35,393 bases of DNA from a bacterium (GCA_004172935.1 SDZD01000064.1:1-35393), one strand, 5' to 3'; counted from the first letter of the stretch, positions 1-8,959 are shown. Notes: a model not told the origin generated them from the letters alone. Translations and numbers: made by a program.

Positions 1-174
1 TTGCAAAAACTGTTTGATCATGATGATTTTTGTGTGTCTATCCTTGTAAATTTGCGCGTGGTTCGGGAGTTCTAGAGTTGAGTTGGCTTCGTTTTGCCCC
101 CGGCCTCATCTCGTCCGTTTCTCTCGACCTTGCTGATTACTATCTAGAAACATTTTTGCCATTTAAAATAAAAA
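1..174. other. Left-edge non-coding stretch
   Basis: No convincing gene is seen here on either strand. The stretch is AT-rich toward position 180, where the terminator of the leftward gene begins. A gene lying further left could end or start outside the window. Confidence 0.4.
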
Positions 175-206
175 TAAAAAAAGCCAACCCGCAGGGGCTG
201 GCTTTT
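160..206 (-). terminator. Rho-independent terminator of the PRC-barrel gene
   Basis: Read on the minus strand, a GC-rich stem (AAAAGCCAGCCCC pairing with GGGTTGGCTTTT across a short loop, about 179-206) is followed by a long T-rich run at about 160-178. It lies 19 bases past the stop codon of the leftward gene ending at 225, which fits an intrinsic terminator. Confidence 0.85.
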
Positions 207-224
207 GGTTTCGAGGTGAACTTA

Positions 225-1841
225 TTAGCTCATAACTGGTTCTGCCTTTTCGGTTTGCGGCTGAGTTGGTTGTGGTTCTTCGTCATCATGAGCCACAAGA
301 GCAGTTGTTGGTCGTCCTGATGGTTGCGTCTGTTCATGCAGAGCGGCTACACCGGGTTCCGTCACTCTCAGCATTTCGGGCGAGATTTCGGGGGACGCTT
401 CGTATACCGCATCAAGAAGCACATCCAAAATGCCATTTTCGCGTGCGAGCGCGATGGCACGATTGGTGATGATGTCGCCGATGTTTAAAATCACGCTATC
501 GTCATTTGCCAACAATAAGCGAGTTGTGGGGCGTCCCAGAGCATGATTGATTTTGCGGAGTTCGGCGCCTTCGTCCATCTGCGACTTCCTTTCCTGAGCG
601 CTGCCCGTAAGGCCCGCGAATTTCTCCTTGATGGTGCCCAAAACATTGCTGGCAGAGGTTTTGGCTGTGGCGAACGCATCCTGTGTGGTTGCAGAGGCCG
701 AACTTACGCTTTCTGAGGCTGTGCCCAAGCCCGCCGAGGTGATGATTTCGTTTTCTTTGCCAAAGATGCGGGCCTTCTCCAGAATTTCCGGTGTGATAAT
801 CATGCCAGCGGCGATTAGTGTCGAGCCATTAGGCAAGTCCACGTCGCGTCCGGCTGGTTGCCCGATAGCTTTTTCGGCGAGGCTTTCCTGTGTATCGGAA
901 ATGCGAGCATCAAGGGCGCTCGCCTGATTATTAATCGCTGTCTGGGCGCTGTCGAGTTGGCCTTTGGCGGCGTCGACTACGCCCGCTGTGGTGGTGGCGC
1001 CTACAGCCAACAATAACTGATGCAAGATGCCGTTTTGCTCGGCTTTGTCGGCGGTTTCCTGGGTGATGATTTCGCCCTGACTTACCAATAGCGCTCCGTA
1101 TGCAGGGACAGCTGCGAGTTTGGTTTCCTCGGAGATGTCCGAACTCTCGGCTAACGTGGTTTCAGTTATTGTGGGGGCGGGAAGGGCTACATCGCGCCCC
1201 GCTGTTTTGCCCACTACAAAGGCTTTTTGTTGCTCGACGGAGGCCGAGGCCAAGCTGTCGTAGGTATCGGCGGCTTTATCTTTAGCACTGCCATAGACGC
1301 CGCGTAAACCGCCTGGTTCTTGTGTTGCCTGACGCTCAAATTCGTCGGCTACCACTGGGGCAGCGAGTAGGACATCCTGACCGACGCGCAAATCTTCGGT
1401 GTGGTCGGCGGCGATGTAGCGCTTGCCGCTCATGGTATCGGAGATGAAGCCCCCCGACACCTCGTAGCCTACAGTTCTTCCTGTGGCCTCATCGAGATAG
1501 ATTTCGGCGAAGGTGCCGATGTCTCGCCCATCGTCGGTGACGATGCGTGTTCCTGACAGATGGGCCTCGCGATCCATAACTTCCTGAAGTCGGCTATGGG
1601 CGGCGGGGTTGACGACCGAGTCGTCGCCTTTGACCATGACTGCGTCTTTGCCGATGGAGAGGATTTCTTCCCACGGTACGACTTGAGCGGAGCCGATGCC
1701 CAGAAAGCCGCGCTCTTTGAGTATCAGACCGAGGCAAGCGTCGGCATCATGGTCGAAAACAAGGTCTAACACTTTGCCTAATGACCTGGCGCTTTCTTGA
1801 GATATAACTTGCAGCCCTAAGATGGAATGTCCTTTTCGCAT
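225..1841 (-). CDS. Two-PRC-barrel protein with repeated C-terminal motifs
   Basis: A 538-residue protein with no signal peptide or membrane segment. Residues about 5-77 and 89-165 look like two successive PRC-barrel domains, a fold found in ribosome maturation factor RimM and in photosynthetic reaction centre subunit H. The rest alternates Ala/Ser/Lys/Asp-rich, probably helical stretches (about 183-207, 285-322 and 375-430), which resemble LEA-type sequence, with three copies of a roughly 48-residue motif. The copies lie at about 208-280, 323-370 and 433-481. Each has a G-x-x-x-GR-D or GRPT opening, then G-x-IIT, then A...G-IL..LL.A. A shorter GRPT start at about 508 may be a fourth remnant. 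The ATG has AAGGA about 8 bases upstream. Specific function is unknown; a cytoplasmic stress-related or scaffolding role is a guess. Confidence 0.75.
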   Translation of the reverse strand: MRKGHSILGLQVISQESARSLGKVLDLVFDHDADACLGLILKERGFLGIGSAQVVPWEEILSIGKDAVMVKGDDSVVNPAAHSRLQEVMDREAHLSGTRIVTDDGRDIGTFAEIYLDEATGRTVGYEVSGGFISDTMSGKRYIAADHTEDLRVGQDVLLAAPVVADEFERQATQEPGGLRGVYGSAKDKAADTYDSLASASVEQQKAFVVGKTAGRDVALPAPTITETTLAESSDISEETKLAAVPAYGALLVSQGEIITQETADKAEQNGILHQLLLAVGATTTAGVVDAAKGQLDSAQTAINNQASALDARISDTQESLAEKAIGQPAGRDVDLPNGSTLIAAGMIITPEILEKARIFGKENEIITSAGLGTASESVSSASATTQDAFATAKTSASNVLGTIKEKFAGLTGSAQERKSQMDEGAELRKINHALGRPTTRLLLANDDSVILNIGDIITNRAIALARENGILDVLLDAVYEASPEISPEMLRVTEPGVAALHEQTQPSGRPTTALVAHDDEEPQPTQPQTEKAEPVMS

Positions 1842-1908
1842 AATATTTTCCTTATATACAATCGCTAGATGGCCTAACTATCGGCACAAAATGCGGTTCA
1901 CGTGCCAG

Positions 1909-1948
1909 ATGTAAGGCGAAGACGTTAATCAACGCCTTCGCCTTACAT
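1909..1948 (-). terminator. Strong inverted repeat after the Ala/Asn-rich gene
   Basis: A near-perfect hairpin: 1909-1921 pairs with 1936-1948 over 13 bases, then one mismatch and four more pairs around an AATC loop. It lies just past the stop of the minus-strand gene ending at 1963. It has no good T-run on either strand, so it may be a weak terminator or a transcript 3'-end stabiliser. Confidence 0.55.
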
Positions 1949-1962
1949 TAATTCGGTCATAT

Positions 1963-2598
1963 TTACGGTGTAGGGGTCTTGTTTGTGGTCACCGAGCGTT
2001 TTTCTGTGCCATTTGGCAGCATCTCTTTGCGGTAAGTGGTGACCGTCCTACCCGATTTGATGGTTTTTTCGCGGGCGATGATGGCGCCGGGTTCGTTGCT
2101 GGTAGCTGTTATGGTGCTATCCATTTTTCCTGTGCCTGTCGCTGCAGCCGTGTTGGCTGTTGGTGTGTTATCAGCGACAGCGTTAGTGCTGGCCGAGTTA
2201 CCCATTGCGCTTTGGTCTGCGGCGCTGTTGGCTTCTGTGCCCACCGCCGAATTTGCTCCCTCTGCGACGCTATTATCGGCTGCGGCATTAGGATTCGCCT
2301 CCATCGCCGAATTGGTATCGGTGGCGACATTGCCTTCCGCGCTATTAGTTGCGGCTCCGTTGGTCAAATTATCGGCTGCGCCATTGGCCTCGGTCGCCGC
2401 ATTATCAGCGGCGCCATTGCTTGCAGAATTTGTTTCCGTGCCACTCGTAGGTGAAGTGGGGACTGGGCCTTCTGGTGGCAATGTTACTGGGGTGCGGTTG
2501 GCCAAGTAGTAGTAGCCACCTGCGATTAATGCTGCCAACACCAGCACAGCCACGATGAGTGGGGCTGGTGATTTCTTTTCGCCGTCGAGTCGTGCCAT
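1963..2598 (-). CDS. Membrane-anchored low-complexity Ala/Asn-rich protein
   Basis: A 211-residue protein. A short charged N-terminus (MARLDGEKK) precedes one membrane helix at about residues 13-33, so it is probably a single-pass protein with its bulk outside the cytoplasm. Residues about 45-155 consist almost entirely of Ala, Asn, Ser, Thr, Glu, Asp and Gly, with recurring NSA, NGAA and EAN words, and should be disordered. The last 45 residues are different: Lys/Arg/Thr-rich, including a TIKSGRTVTTYRKE stretch. An AAGGA lies about 12 bases before the ATG. It shares its orientation with the PRC-barrel gene, with a hairpin between them. I recognise no family; the gene call is supported by the membrane segment and ribosome site. 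Confidence 0.65.
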   Translation of the reverse strand: MARLDGEKKSPAPLIVAVLVLAALIAGGYYYLANRTPVTLPPEGPVPTSPTSGTETNSASNGAADNAATEANGAADNLTNGAATNSAEGNVATDTNSAMEANPNAAADNSVAEGANSAVGTEANSAADQSAMGNSASTNAVADNTPTANTAAATGTGKMDSTITATSNEPGAIIAREKTIKSGRTVTTYRKEMLPNGTEKRSVTTNKTPTP

Positions 2599-2696
2599 GA
2601 TAGAAATATTCCTTTTGCGAGAATGACACGTTGTTATGCAGGAGCAATGCCAACGGAAAAAATAAAATTTATGGGAGGGGACTGGTGGATAAACAA

Positions 2697-2730
2697 AAAT
2701 CGCCGCTGATTTATAAATCAGCGGCGATTT
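2697..2730 (-). terminator. Terminator of tRNA-Gln
   Basis: A perfect inverted repeat (AAATCGCCGCTGATTT and its complement around a TA centre). On the minus strand it is followed by TTTTTGTTT. It begins 8 bases past the tRNA 3' end. Confidence 0.9.
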
Positions 2731-2737
2731 GAAGTTA

Positions 2738-2809
2738 CTGGGGAGGGAGGGTTCGAACCTCCGAATGCCGGATCCAAAGACCGGTGCCTTACCACTTGGC
2801 TACACCCCA
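2738..2809 (-). tRNA. tRNA-Gln (anticodon TTG)
   Basis: A 72-nt cloverleaf on the minus strand. The anticodon arm is CCGGT-CTTTGGA-TCCGG with TTG at the anticodon positions, so it decodes CAA/CAG. The T arm is a perfect GGAGG/CCTCC around TTCGAAC. The acceptor stem is TGGGGTG with CTCCCCA, including a T-T mismatch at pair 6-67 and a weak U1-A72 pair; the weak first pair is a known tRNA-Gln trait. The discriminator base is G73. CCA is not encoded, so it must be added afterwards. Confidence 0.96.
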
Positions 2810-2827
2810 ATAATGTTGGACTCTTTA

Positions 2828-2856
2828 ATTCTAGCCACTCTGTCCAATCCTGTCAA
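2828..2856 (-). promoter_or_regulatory. Sigma-70 type promoter for tRNA-Gln
   Basis: On the minus strand a consensus -35 TTGACA (2851-2856) and a -10 TAGAAT (2828-2833) are separated by exactly 17 bases. Transcription would start near 2821, about a dozen bases before the tRNA. Confidence 0.85.
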
Positions 2857-2863
2857 CACCTTA

Positions 2864-2878
2864 TTATGCCTGGCATAA
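2864..2878. promoter_or_regulatory. Perfect palindrome in the tRNA/kinase divergent region
   Basis: TTATGCC-T-GGCATAA has 7-base arms around one central base. It lies just upstream of the tRNA promoter, and its right arm overlaps CATAAA, a possible -10 for the rightward kinase gene. This suits a dimeric repressor or activator site, which is an inference. Confidence 0.4.
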
Positions 2879-2897
2879 AAGGCGGAATCTTTGTACC

Positions 2898-4622
2898 TTG
2901 AAAAAGACAACAACTAAAGTTATGCCCTCCGCCTTGCCCCCCTCTGACGAATTGCAGCGCTTAGAGGCTCTGAACCGCTATGATATTCTCGACTCGATCC
3001 CCGAAACCGAGTACGATGATCTAGCAACGCTGGCCGCCTCGATTTGTGGTGCTCCCATTTCGCTCGTTTCTCTCGTTGATACTGAACGCCAATGGTTTAA
3101 AGCTCACTATGGACTCGAAGTTAAGGAGACGCCGCGCGCGCTTTCGTTTTGCGCGCACGCCATTCACTCCAACGATGTTTTTGAGGTTAACAACGCTCCC
3201 TCCGACCCGCGTTTTAGCGACAACTCTCTTGTAACGGGCGAGCCGGGCATTCGCTTTTATGCTGGCGCCCCACTAATAACCCCCGATAACTACCGCCTAG
3301 GGACGTTATGCGTCATCGACCGTGTGCCGCGCGAATTGAATGAACAACAGCGCCAAGCTCTCGAAGCTCTGGCGCGGCAGGTGGTTTCGCAGTTGGAGTT
3401 GCGCCGCGCCCTCCTGCGCAGTCAGGTCATTGAAGCTGAAAAGACGCGCGCATTAGCCGAACTAGAAGCCCGCACCGCGACGTTGCGAAATTTCGTCGAC
3501 CATGCGCCCGCTGCTATCGTCATGCTCGATTCCTCATGGTGCTATGTGGCTGTATCGCGCCGTTTCATCGAAAAGATGAATCTACCCTCCGATTCGGTAA
3601 TTGGGCGTGATCACTTCGCCATGTGCCCATTTTGGCCACGCTCCTGGAAAATGTCTTTTGGGCGTGCGCTGGCTGGCGAAGTACAAAAAGGGCAGGGTGA
3701 TAGTCTTCAACCCGACGGCGACGCTGAAATGTTCGTCGATTGGGAAATACATCCCTGGCCTGGGGCAAGTGGACAAAACGAGGGCGTTATGCTCCTCATC
3801 GACGATGTCACTCCCATTCGTCGCATTGAGAAATTAAAGAATGAGTTCGTGTCGGTTGTCTCACACGAGTTACGCACTCCGCTGACGAGCATACGTGGTG
3901 CGCTTGGCCTGTTGGGTGGCGGTGTAGCTGGGGCGCTACCTGACCGAGCCAGCCAGATGATTGGCATTGCGCACAAAAACGCCGAACGCCTTGTTCTACT
4001 TATCAACGATATTCTCGACATCGAAAAAATCGAAAATGGGCAGATGAAGTTCAACTTTTCATCGGTCGATTTAAGAGAACTTGTGCGCGCCGCCATTGCT
4101 GATAACGAGCCATACGCTGAAGCTCTTGGTGTGGCATTGCGCGTGTCGGGTGCAGAATCGCAGCGCCAACCGCTGTGGGTGCGTGTCGATGACACGCGCA
4201 TAAATCAGGTGATGGCGAATTTATTGTCCAACGCCGCTAAATTCACACCACATGGAGAGCAGGTGCGGGTTCAGATTATCGAGATCAATGACAACGATAG
4301 CGGGCGTGTTCGTGTCGAAGTCCGCGATCAGGGGCCGGGCGTGCCCCCAGGTTTTGCCTCCCGTTTGTTTGAGCGTTTCGCTCAGGCCGATTCGTCGGCA
4401 ACACGCGCCAAAGGCGGTACTGGACTCGGTCTCGCGATCTCTCGCGCTATTATCGAAAAGATGGACGGGAAAATAGGGTATACCCCTCCACGTGAGGGAA
4501 TGGTTGGTGCAACGTTTTGGTTCGAACTTGAGCGTTTGCCAGCATCATTGGCACAACATCCGCCAGAAACTTCGGATGCTGTCAACGAATCTCGCCCGAA
4601 AGGATCGTCGCTCGGAAAGTAG
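2898..4622 (+). CDS. GAF-PAS sensor histidine kinase
   Basis: A cytoplasmic sensor kinase of up to 574 residues with no membrane segment. A GAF domain (about 30-170) begins with the LQRLEALNRYDILD opening typical of GAF kinases, then come a PAS domain (about 195-305), a HisKA dimerisation domain with the phosphoacceptor His323 in SHELRTP, and a HATPase domain. The HATPase shows an N box (NQVMANLLSNAAKF), a G1 box (RDQGPGVP), an F box (LFERFAQAD) and a G2 box (GGTGLGLAI). It lacks a receiver domain, so it must phosphorylate a separate regulator. The start is uncertain: TTG at 2898, or ATG at 2922 in the same frame; neither has a clear ribosome site. The next gene starts within 10 bases and carries an almost identical kinase core, so the two probably form one operon and arose by duplication. 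Confidence 0.93.
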   Translation: MKKTTTKVMPSALPPSDELQRLEALNRYDILDSIPETEYDDLATLAASICGAPISLVSLVDTERQWFKAHYGLEVKETPRALSFCAHAIHSNDVFEVNNAPSDPRFSDNSLVTGEPGIRFYAGAPLITPDNYRLGTLCVIDRVPRELNEQQRQALEALARQVVSQLELRRALLRSQVIEAEKTRALAELEARTATLRNFVDHAPAAIVMLDSSWCYVAVSRRFIEKMNLPSDSVIGRDHFAMCPFWPRSWKMSFGRALAGEVQKGQGDSLQPDGDAEMFVDWEIHPWPGASGQNEGVMLLIDDVTPIRRIEKLKNEFVSVVSHELRTPLTSIRGALGLLGGGVAGALPDRASQMIGIAHKNAERLVLLINDILDIEKIENGQMKFNFSSVDLRELVRAAIADNEPYAEALGVALRVSGAESQRQPLWVRVDDTRINQVMANLLSNAAKFTPHGEQVRVQIIEINDNDSGRVRVEVRDQGPGVPPGFASRLFERFAQADSSATRAKGGTGLGLAISRAIIEKMDGKIGYTPPREGMVGATFWFELERLPASLAQHPPETSDAVNESRPKGSSLGK

Positions 4623-4631
4623 AACTTGACG

Positions 4632-7600
4632 ATGTCTCATTCAAATTTTTCCCTCCCCAGCGGAAGGCGCCTGACCGCACTTTTATGTGCGGGCGCCTTT
4701 CTATTGATATTGATGGGCGCACTCGCCTGGGTATCGGGACGAGAATTCAATCGTTTGGCGGTAGCCAATGCGTGGAATCTACACACCTATCAGGTGTTGA
4801 TGCCCCTGACTGCTCTGGATACCTCTCTCGACCAGGAAGAAAGCCGTGTGCGTGGTTATGCTCTGACAGGAAGCCCCAATCTCGCAGAAGAAGCCCGGCT
4901 CTCCAATCAGCAGATTCTCGATTTAATTAGCGAAGTCAAACAGTTGACTCGTGACCGTGCTGTTCAGCAGGAACACCTCACCGATTTTCAATTGGATTAC
5001 CTGACATGGCATGATACCTATGTCACTCCTTTAGTCGAAATTGCGAAGAAAGGGAGCACTACTGCTGCCAGCGGAATGCGGCGTGCGACCAATGAAACCC
5101 CCGCGCGACACAGGGCTGTGGTAAAGTTGCAAGAGCAGTTGGGCACGATGCAAAAGTTCGAGCGCCAACTGATGGTGACTCGAAGCCAGGATCAGGACAA
5201 TACCCAACGACGCATGGCGGCTTTGCTGCTGTTAGGCAGCGCTTCGGGCATCGTGTTTTTGGGGGCATTGTTTGGCCTGTTATGGCGAGGGGCCAGAACT
5301 CAGGAAATCGTTTCCTCCGAACTGCGAGGGGCTAATACGCGACTGTTACAGGAAGTTGAGGCGCGTGTGCAAGCGCAGGAGCGTTTGCGCGAATCGGAAG
5401 AGTCGTATCGTCATCTTGCCGAAGATTCGCTCGACCTGATTTGTGCTTATGGGCGCGACGGCAAATTCTCCTATGTTTCGCCCGCCTCATTACCACTATT
5501 AGGGTATCGCCCGATAGAATTGGTGGGACTGGAGCCGCGTCGCCTATTCCATGCCGATGAATTTCCCCGCGATATGACGCTCCAGCAGTGGCTGGACGAA
5601 GGTCAGAACAGCACACATACCGTGCGGGCGCGGCGCAAAGACGGTTCATGGGTCTGGCTGGAAATTGTGGGACACGCCATCGTCCACCCTGAAAGCGGGC
5701 AAATTACCCAATTCCATACCACTGCGCGCGACATCTCGATGCGTGTGCATGAAGAACGGCGCCGCCAGGAGATGCTCGATGGATTGCACGCCACGGTGCG
5801 TGTTGCTGACCGCCTTATCGAAGCTCGCTCTGAAGAAGACCTTTTGCGTTCGGCTGTGCAGTTAGCACACAGCGAGTTGGAATGCAACGGCTGTCAGATT
5901 TGGTTGGCCGATGAGGACGTGCAAACGTTACGCGGTTCGTTCGCGATCACTGAGCGCGGCGCAATCGACCCCATCGCTCACTTGCAGATGGCAGTTCCCC
6001 CCGAACTGCGCAACCGACAGCCAGCCAGTGGCGAACGCTGGAACGCTGTTGAACTGAAAATCTCGGAGGAGACCCCCGGTAGTAGCACAACACCGCTCAA
6101 TACCGCGTTTCCTCTGGTCGTTGGGCAGCAGTTGCTCGGCGTATTGTTCTTGGGGGCCGAATTTTCGGTGGCTGTTGGTTCGGTCCACACCGAACTGGGC
6201 CGCCTGTTTGCTTCGTTGCTTTCTACGTTGTTGGAACGCGCCCGGTCCGAAGACCGTTCGCGCCAAACCCAGAAATTGCTCGAAACCGTCGTTGATAACG
6301 CGCCGTTGATTTTATACGCCATTGATTCGAACGAGCGCTTTGTGTTCTCGGTTGGTAAGGCGCTTCAGACTCTGGGATTCACCTCGCAGACGATGGTCGG
6401 GCGCACAGTCAGCGACATGATGGGCGAAGACAGCGTGACTACCCATAGTGTGCGGGCCACGCTGCGAGGCGAAATCGTCGATGGGCCATCGCGGATGAAT
6501 GGTCAGGAGTTCGACGCCTTCCGTCGTCCTCTGCGCGATGGGGATGGACATATTATAGGTATGGTGGGAGTTTTGGTGAACGTGACCGACCGCGCGCGCG
6601 CCCAACACGCCCTGACCCAAAGCGAGGCGCGTTATCGTAACGTCGTTAACTCGGTCACCGAAATCATCTTCCAGACCGATGAAAAGGTGCGCTGGACTTT
6701 CTTGAATGCCGCGTGGCACGAAATTCTGGGCTATACCGTCGAGGAGTCGTTGGGGCGCCGTGTTCGCGATTTCGTTCACCCCGATGACGCTGAGGCGGCG
6801 GAAGTTCATGTCGATGCTCTTCTGTCCGATCCGAGTTCTATTCGCCGTATGACGACTCGCTATAAGACTCGTGACGGCGATGTGCGTTGGATGGAAGTGT
6901 TCGTGCGTCCTCTCCTCAATGCCGAAGGAGAGTTCGTGGGCTTTGCTGGCACTCTGGCCGACATCACCGAGCGTTATCTTGCCGAGCGTGCGTTGCGCCA
7001 GACGACGGAAATGCAGCGCGCCATTTTAGGCAGCGCTTCCTACGCCATCATCTCGTGTGATGCGCGCGGTATCATTCAAACCTTCAACCGTGCGGCTGAA
7101 GATATGCTACTGCTGCCCGCTTCGGCGGTTTGTGGTGTAGTGCGTGCCCCGCTTTTGATTGCGTCGGAGGAATTGCGCTCACGCGCTGAGGAGTTAGGGC
7201 GCGAACTTAATCAGGAGATCGTGCCGTGGGAGGCTTTGACACTTCCCGCCTTGCAGCGAGGGCGCGAAGAGCGCGAGTGGACGGGTATCCGTTCGAATGG
7301 CGCTCGATTCCCGATGAAATTGTCGATTTCGCCCCTGCGTGGCGAAGACGACGAAGTCGCTGGTTTCGTTATCATCGGCTATGACCTGAGCGAATCGCGT
7401 CGCATCGAGAAGTTGAAGAGCGAGTTCGTGTCGGTTGTCTCGCATGAGTTGCGCACGCCGTTGACGAGCATACGCGGTGCATTGGGTTTGTTGGGTGGCG
7501 GTGTGGCGGGCGTGTTGCCCGACCGCGCTCGGCAGATGATCGACATCGCCCATAAAAACGCCGAACGGCTAGTTCTGCTTATCAACGACATCCTCGACAT

Positions 7601-8924
7601 CGAGAAAATCGAGAGCGGACAGATGAAGTTCGAGATGGCGACTGTGGATGTAACGCAACTGGTTCATGGGGCACTACAGGCCAATGCGCCTTATGCGCAA
7701 GCTTTGAATGTGACTCTGGTGCCTGATGCCCCAGATGAAGAGCTACGTATTGATGGTGATGAGGCGCGTTTGAGTCAGGTGATGGCGAACCTACTTTCCA
7801 ACGCTGCCAAATTTACACCTCAGGGCGGCGAAGTTCACGTCCGAACGCGCCGTATCAGTAGCGATGAGGCGCGTTTGTGCGGTGCCTCATATGACGAGCA
7901 GGGGATTACAGAGTGGGTGCGCGTCGATGTCTTCGATGGGGGCGAGGGAGTGCCGCCCGAATTTGAAGGCCGTTTGTTCGAGCGTTTCGCTCAGGCCGAC
8001 TCTTCGGCGACACGCGCCAAAGGTGGTACAGGACTAGGTCTCGCGATTTCGCGCGCCATCATCGAGAAAATGCATGGTGTGTTGCGCTATACGCCCGCCA
8101 ACCCCACGACTGGCGAACCGCACTCGTTTAATTTCTTGCTGCCTCTGTTGCCAGTGAAGAAAGAAATGCCGATTTTGCCTCAAATCCAGCGCGAGCGGTT
8201 GTTGGTGTGCGAGGATGATGAGGACATCGCCGCTTTCTTAAGCGCCATTCTGGTTTCACAGGGGTTTGATGTGAAAGTCGCGCCTTCGATAGCAAGCGCT
8301 CAACAGGCTCTTAGTGAAGGAGCATTCGACGCGATGACGCTCGATTTGATGCTTGCGGATGGAGATGGCATTTCGTTTTTGGGAGAACTGCGCGCTAAGG
8401 GCTTTGATTTGCCGGTTGTGGTTGTATCGGCTTATAGCGAAGAGGGGCGTGTGCGTGGCGGCGCTCTGGATGTGATTGATTGGTTGCAAAAGCCGATTGA
8501 CTCGGAGCGCTTGAGAACGGCTCTGTTGCGTTGCAAGCATGGCGAAGGCGGGCGGGCGCGCATCCTTCACGTCGAGGATGACGCCGATATTCGTCAGGTG
8601 ACGCGCGCGGTTTTGGGGCCGAAAGTCGAAGTTCGCGAGGCGGCCACTCTTCAAGAGGCGCGCGAACTGCTGTCGCGTGAGCGGTTCGACCTCGCGTTGC
8701 TGGACATTAGCTTGCCCGATGGCGATGGATTGGAGTTGGTGCCGTTGTTGGCGCAGCTTTCTCCGCCTGTGCCCGTGGCGCTGTTTTCGGCACAGGAAGC
8801 CGAGGGAGTGGCTGGACGGCAGGTGGCAGCGGCGCTAGTGAAAAGCCGCTCCAATAACGCGGCACTTCGCTCGACCATCGAGAAGTTGTTGTCGATGGAG
8901 CCGGACGCTTTGACATCTAAATGA
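4632..8924 (+). CDS. CHASE3/multi-PAS hybrid histidine kinase with two receivers
   Basis: A very large hybrid kinase of 1430 residues. Residue positions here count from the in-frame TTG at 4626; the ATG at 4632, two codons on, is the preferred start. Order: membrane helix (14-36), CHASE3-like extracytoplasmic sensor (45-185), second helix (198-222), PAS (258-378), GAF (390-545), three more PAS domains (550-660, 666-785, 795-925), HisKA with His940 in SHELRTP, HATPase (1040-1175), and two receivers with phosphoacceptor aspartates near Asp1240 (LDLML) and Asp1360 (LDISL). It senses an external signal through CHASE3 and internal ones through PAS/GAF. Phosphate probably passes from His940 to one or both receivers; no HPt domain or DNA-binding output is present. 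The kinase core is about 90% or more identical to that of the preceding gene. Confidence 0.93.
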   Translation: MSHSNFSLPSGRRLTALLCAGAFLLILMGALAWVSGREFNRLAVANAWNLHTYQVLMPLTALDTSLDQEESRVRGYALTGSPNLAEEARLSNQQILDLISEVKQLTRDRAVQQEHLTDFQLDYLTWHDTYVTPLVEIAKKGSTTAASGMRRATNETPARHRAVVKLQEQLGTMQKFERQLMVTRSQDQDNTQRRMAALLLLGSASGIVFLGALFGLLWRGARTQEIVSSELRGANTRLLQEVEARVQAQERLRESEESYRHLAEDSLDLICAYGRDGKFSYVSPASLPLLGYRPIELVGLEPRRLFHADEFPRDMTLQQWLDEGQNSTHTVRARRKDGSWVWLEIVGHAIVHPESGQITQFHTTARDISMRVHEERRRQEMLDGLHATVRVADRLIEARSEEDLLRSAVQLAHSELECNGCQIWLADEDVQTLRGSFAITERGAIDPIAHLQMAVPPELRNRQPASGERWNAVELKISEETPGSSTTPLNTAFPLVVGQQLLGVLFLGAEFSVAVGSVHTELGRLFASLLSTLLERARSEDRSRQTQKLLETVVDNAPLILYAIDSNERFVFSVGKALQTLGFTSQTMVGRTVSDMMGEDSVTTHSVRATLRGEIVDGPSRMNGQEFDAFRRPLRDGDGHIIGMVGVLVNVTDRARAQHALTQSEARYRNVVNSVTEIIFQTDEKVRWTFLNAAWHEILGYTVEESLGRRVRDFVHPDDAEAAEVHVDALLSDPSSIRRMTTRYKTRDGDVRWMEVFVRPLLNAEGEFVGFAGTLADITERYLAERALRQTTEMQRAILGSASYAIISCDARGIIQTFNRAAEDMLLLPASAVCGVVRAPLLIASEELRSRAEELGRELNQEIVPWEALTLPALQRGREEREWTGIRSNGARFPMKLSISPLRGEDDEVAGFVIIGYDLSESRRIEKLKSEFVSVVSHELRTPLTSIRGALGLLGGGVAGVLPDRARQMIDIAHKNAERLVLLINDILDIEKIESGQMKFEMATVDVTQLVHGALQANAPYAQALNVTLVPDAPDEELRIDGDEARLSQVMANLLSNAAKFTPQGGEVHVRTRRISSDEARLCGASYDEQGITEWVRVDVFDGGEGVPPEFEGRLFERFAQADSSATRAKGGTGLGLAISRAIIEKMHGVLRYTPANPTTGEPHSFNFLLPLLPVKKEMPILPQIQRERLLVCEDDEDIAAFLSAILVSQGFDVKVAPSIASAQQALSEGAFDAMTLDLMLADGDGISFLGELRAKGFDLPVVVVSAYSEEGRVRGGALDVIDWLQKPIDSERLRTALLRCKHGEGGRARILHVEDDADIRQVTRAVLGPKVEVREAATLQEARELLSRERFDLALLDISLPDGDGLELVPLLAQLSPPVPVALFSAQEAEGVAGRQVAAALVKSRSNNAALRSTIEKLLSMEPDALTSK

Positions 8925-8943
8925 ACTAAAAAATGAGCGTTTA

Positions 8944-8959
8944 ATAGACTTCGGTCTAT
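8944..8959 (+). promoter_or_regulatory. UUCG-tetraloop hairpin covering the yqeY-like start codon
   Basis: ATAGAC-TTCG-GTCTAT forms a 6-bp stem closed by the very stable cUUCGg tetraloop. The AT of the ATG at 8958 lies in the 3' arm, and no ribosome binding site precedes it. It could restrain translation initiation. Confidence 0.45.

Noticed and set aside
2036..2509. Plus-strand hydrophobic frame opposite the Ala/Asn-rich gene
   Set aside because: Its composition is the complement of the GCN/AAY-rich minus-strand gene; no ribosome site or family features.
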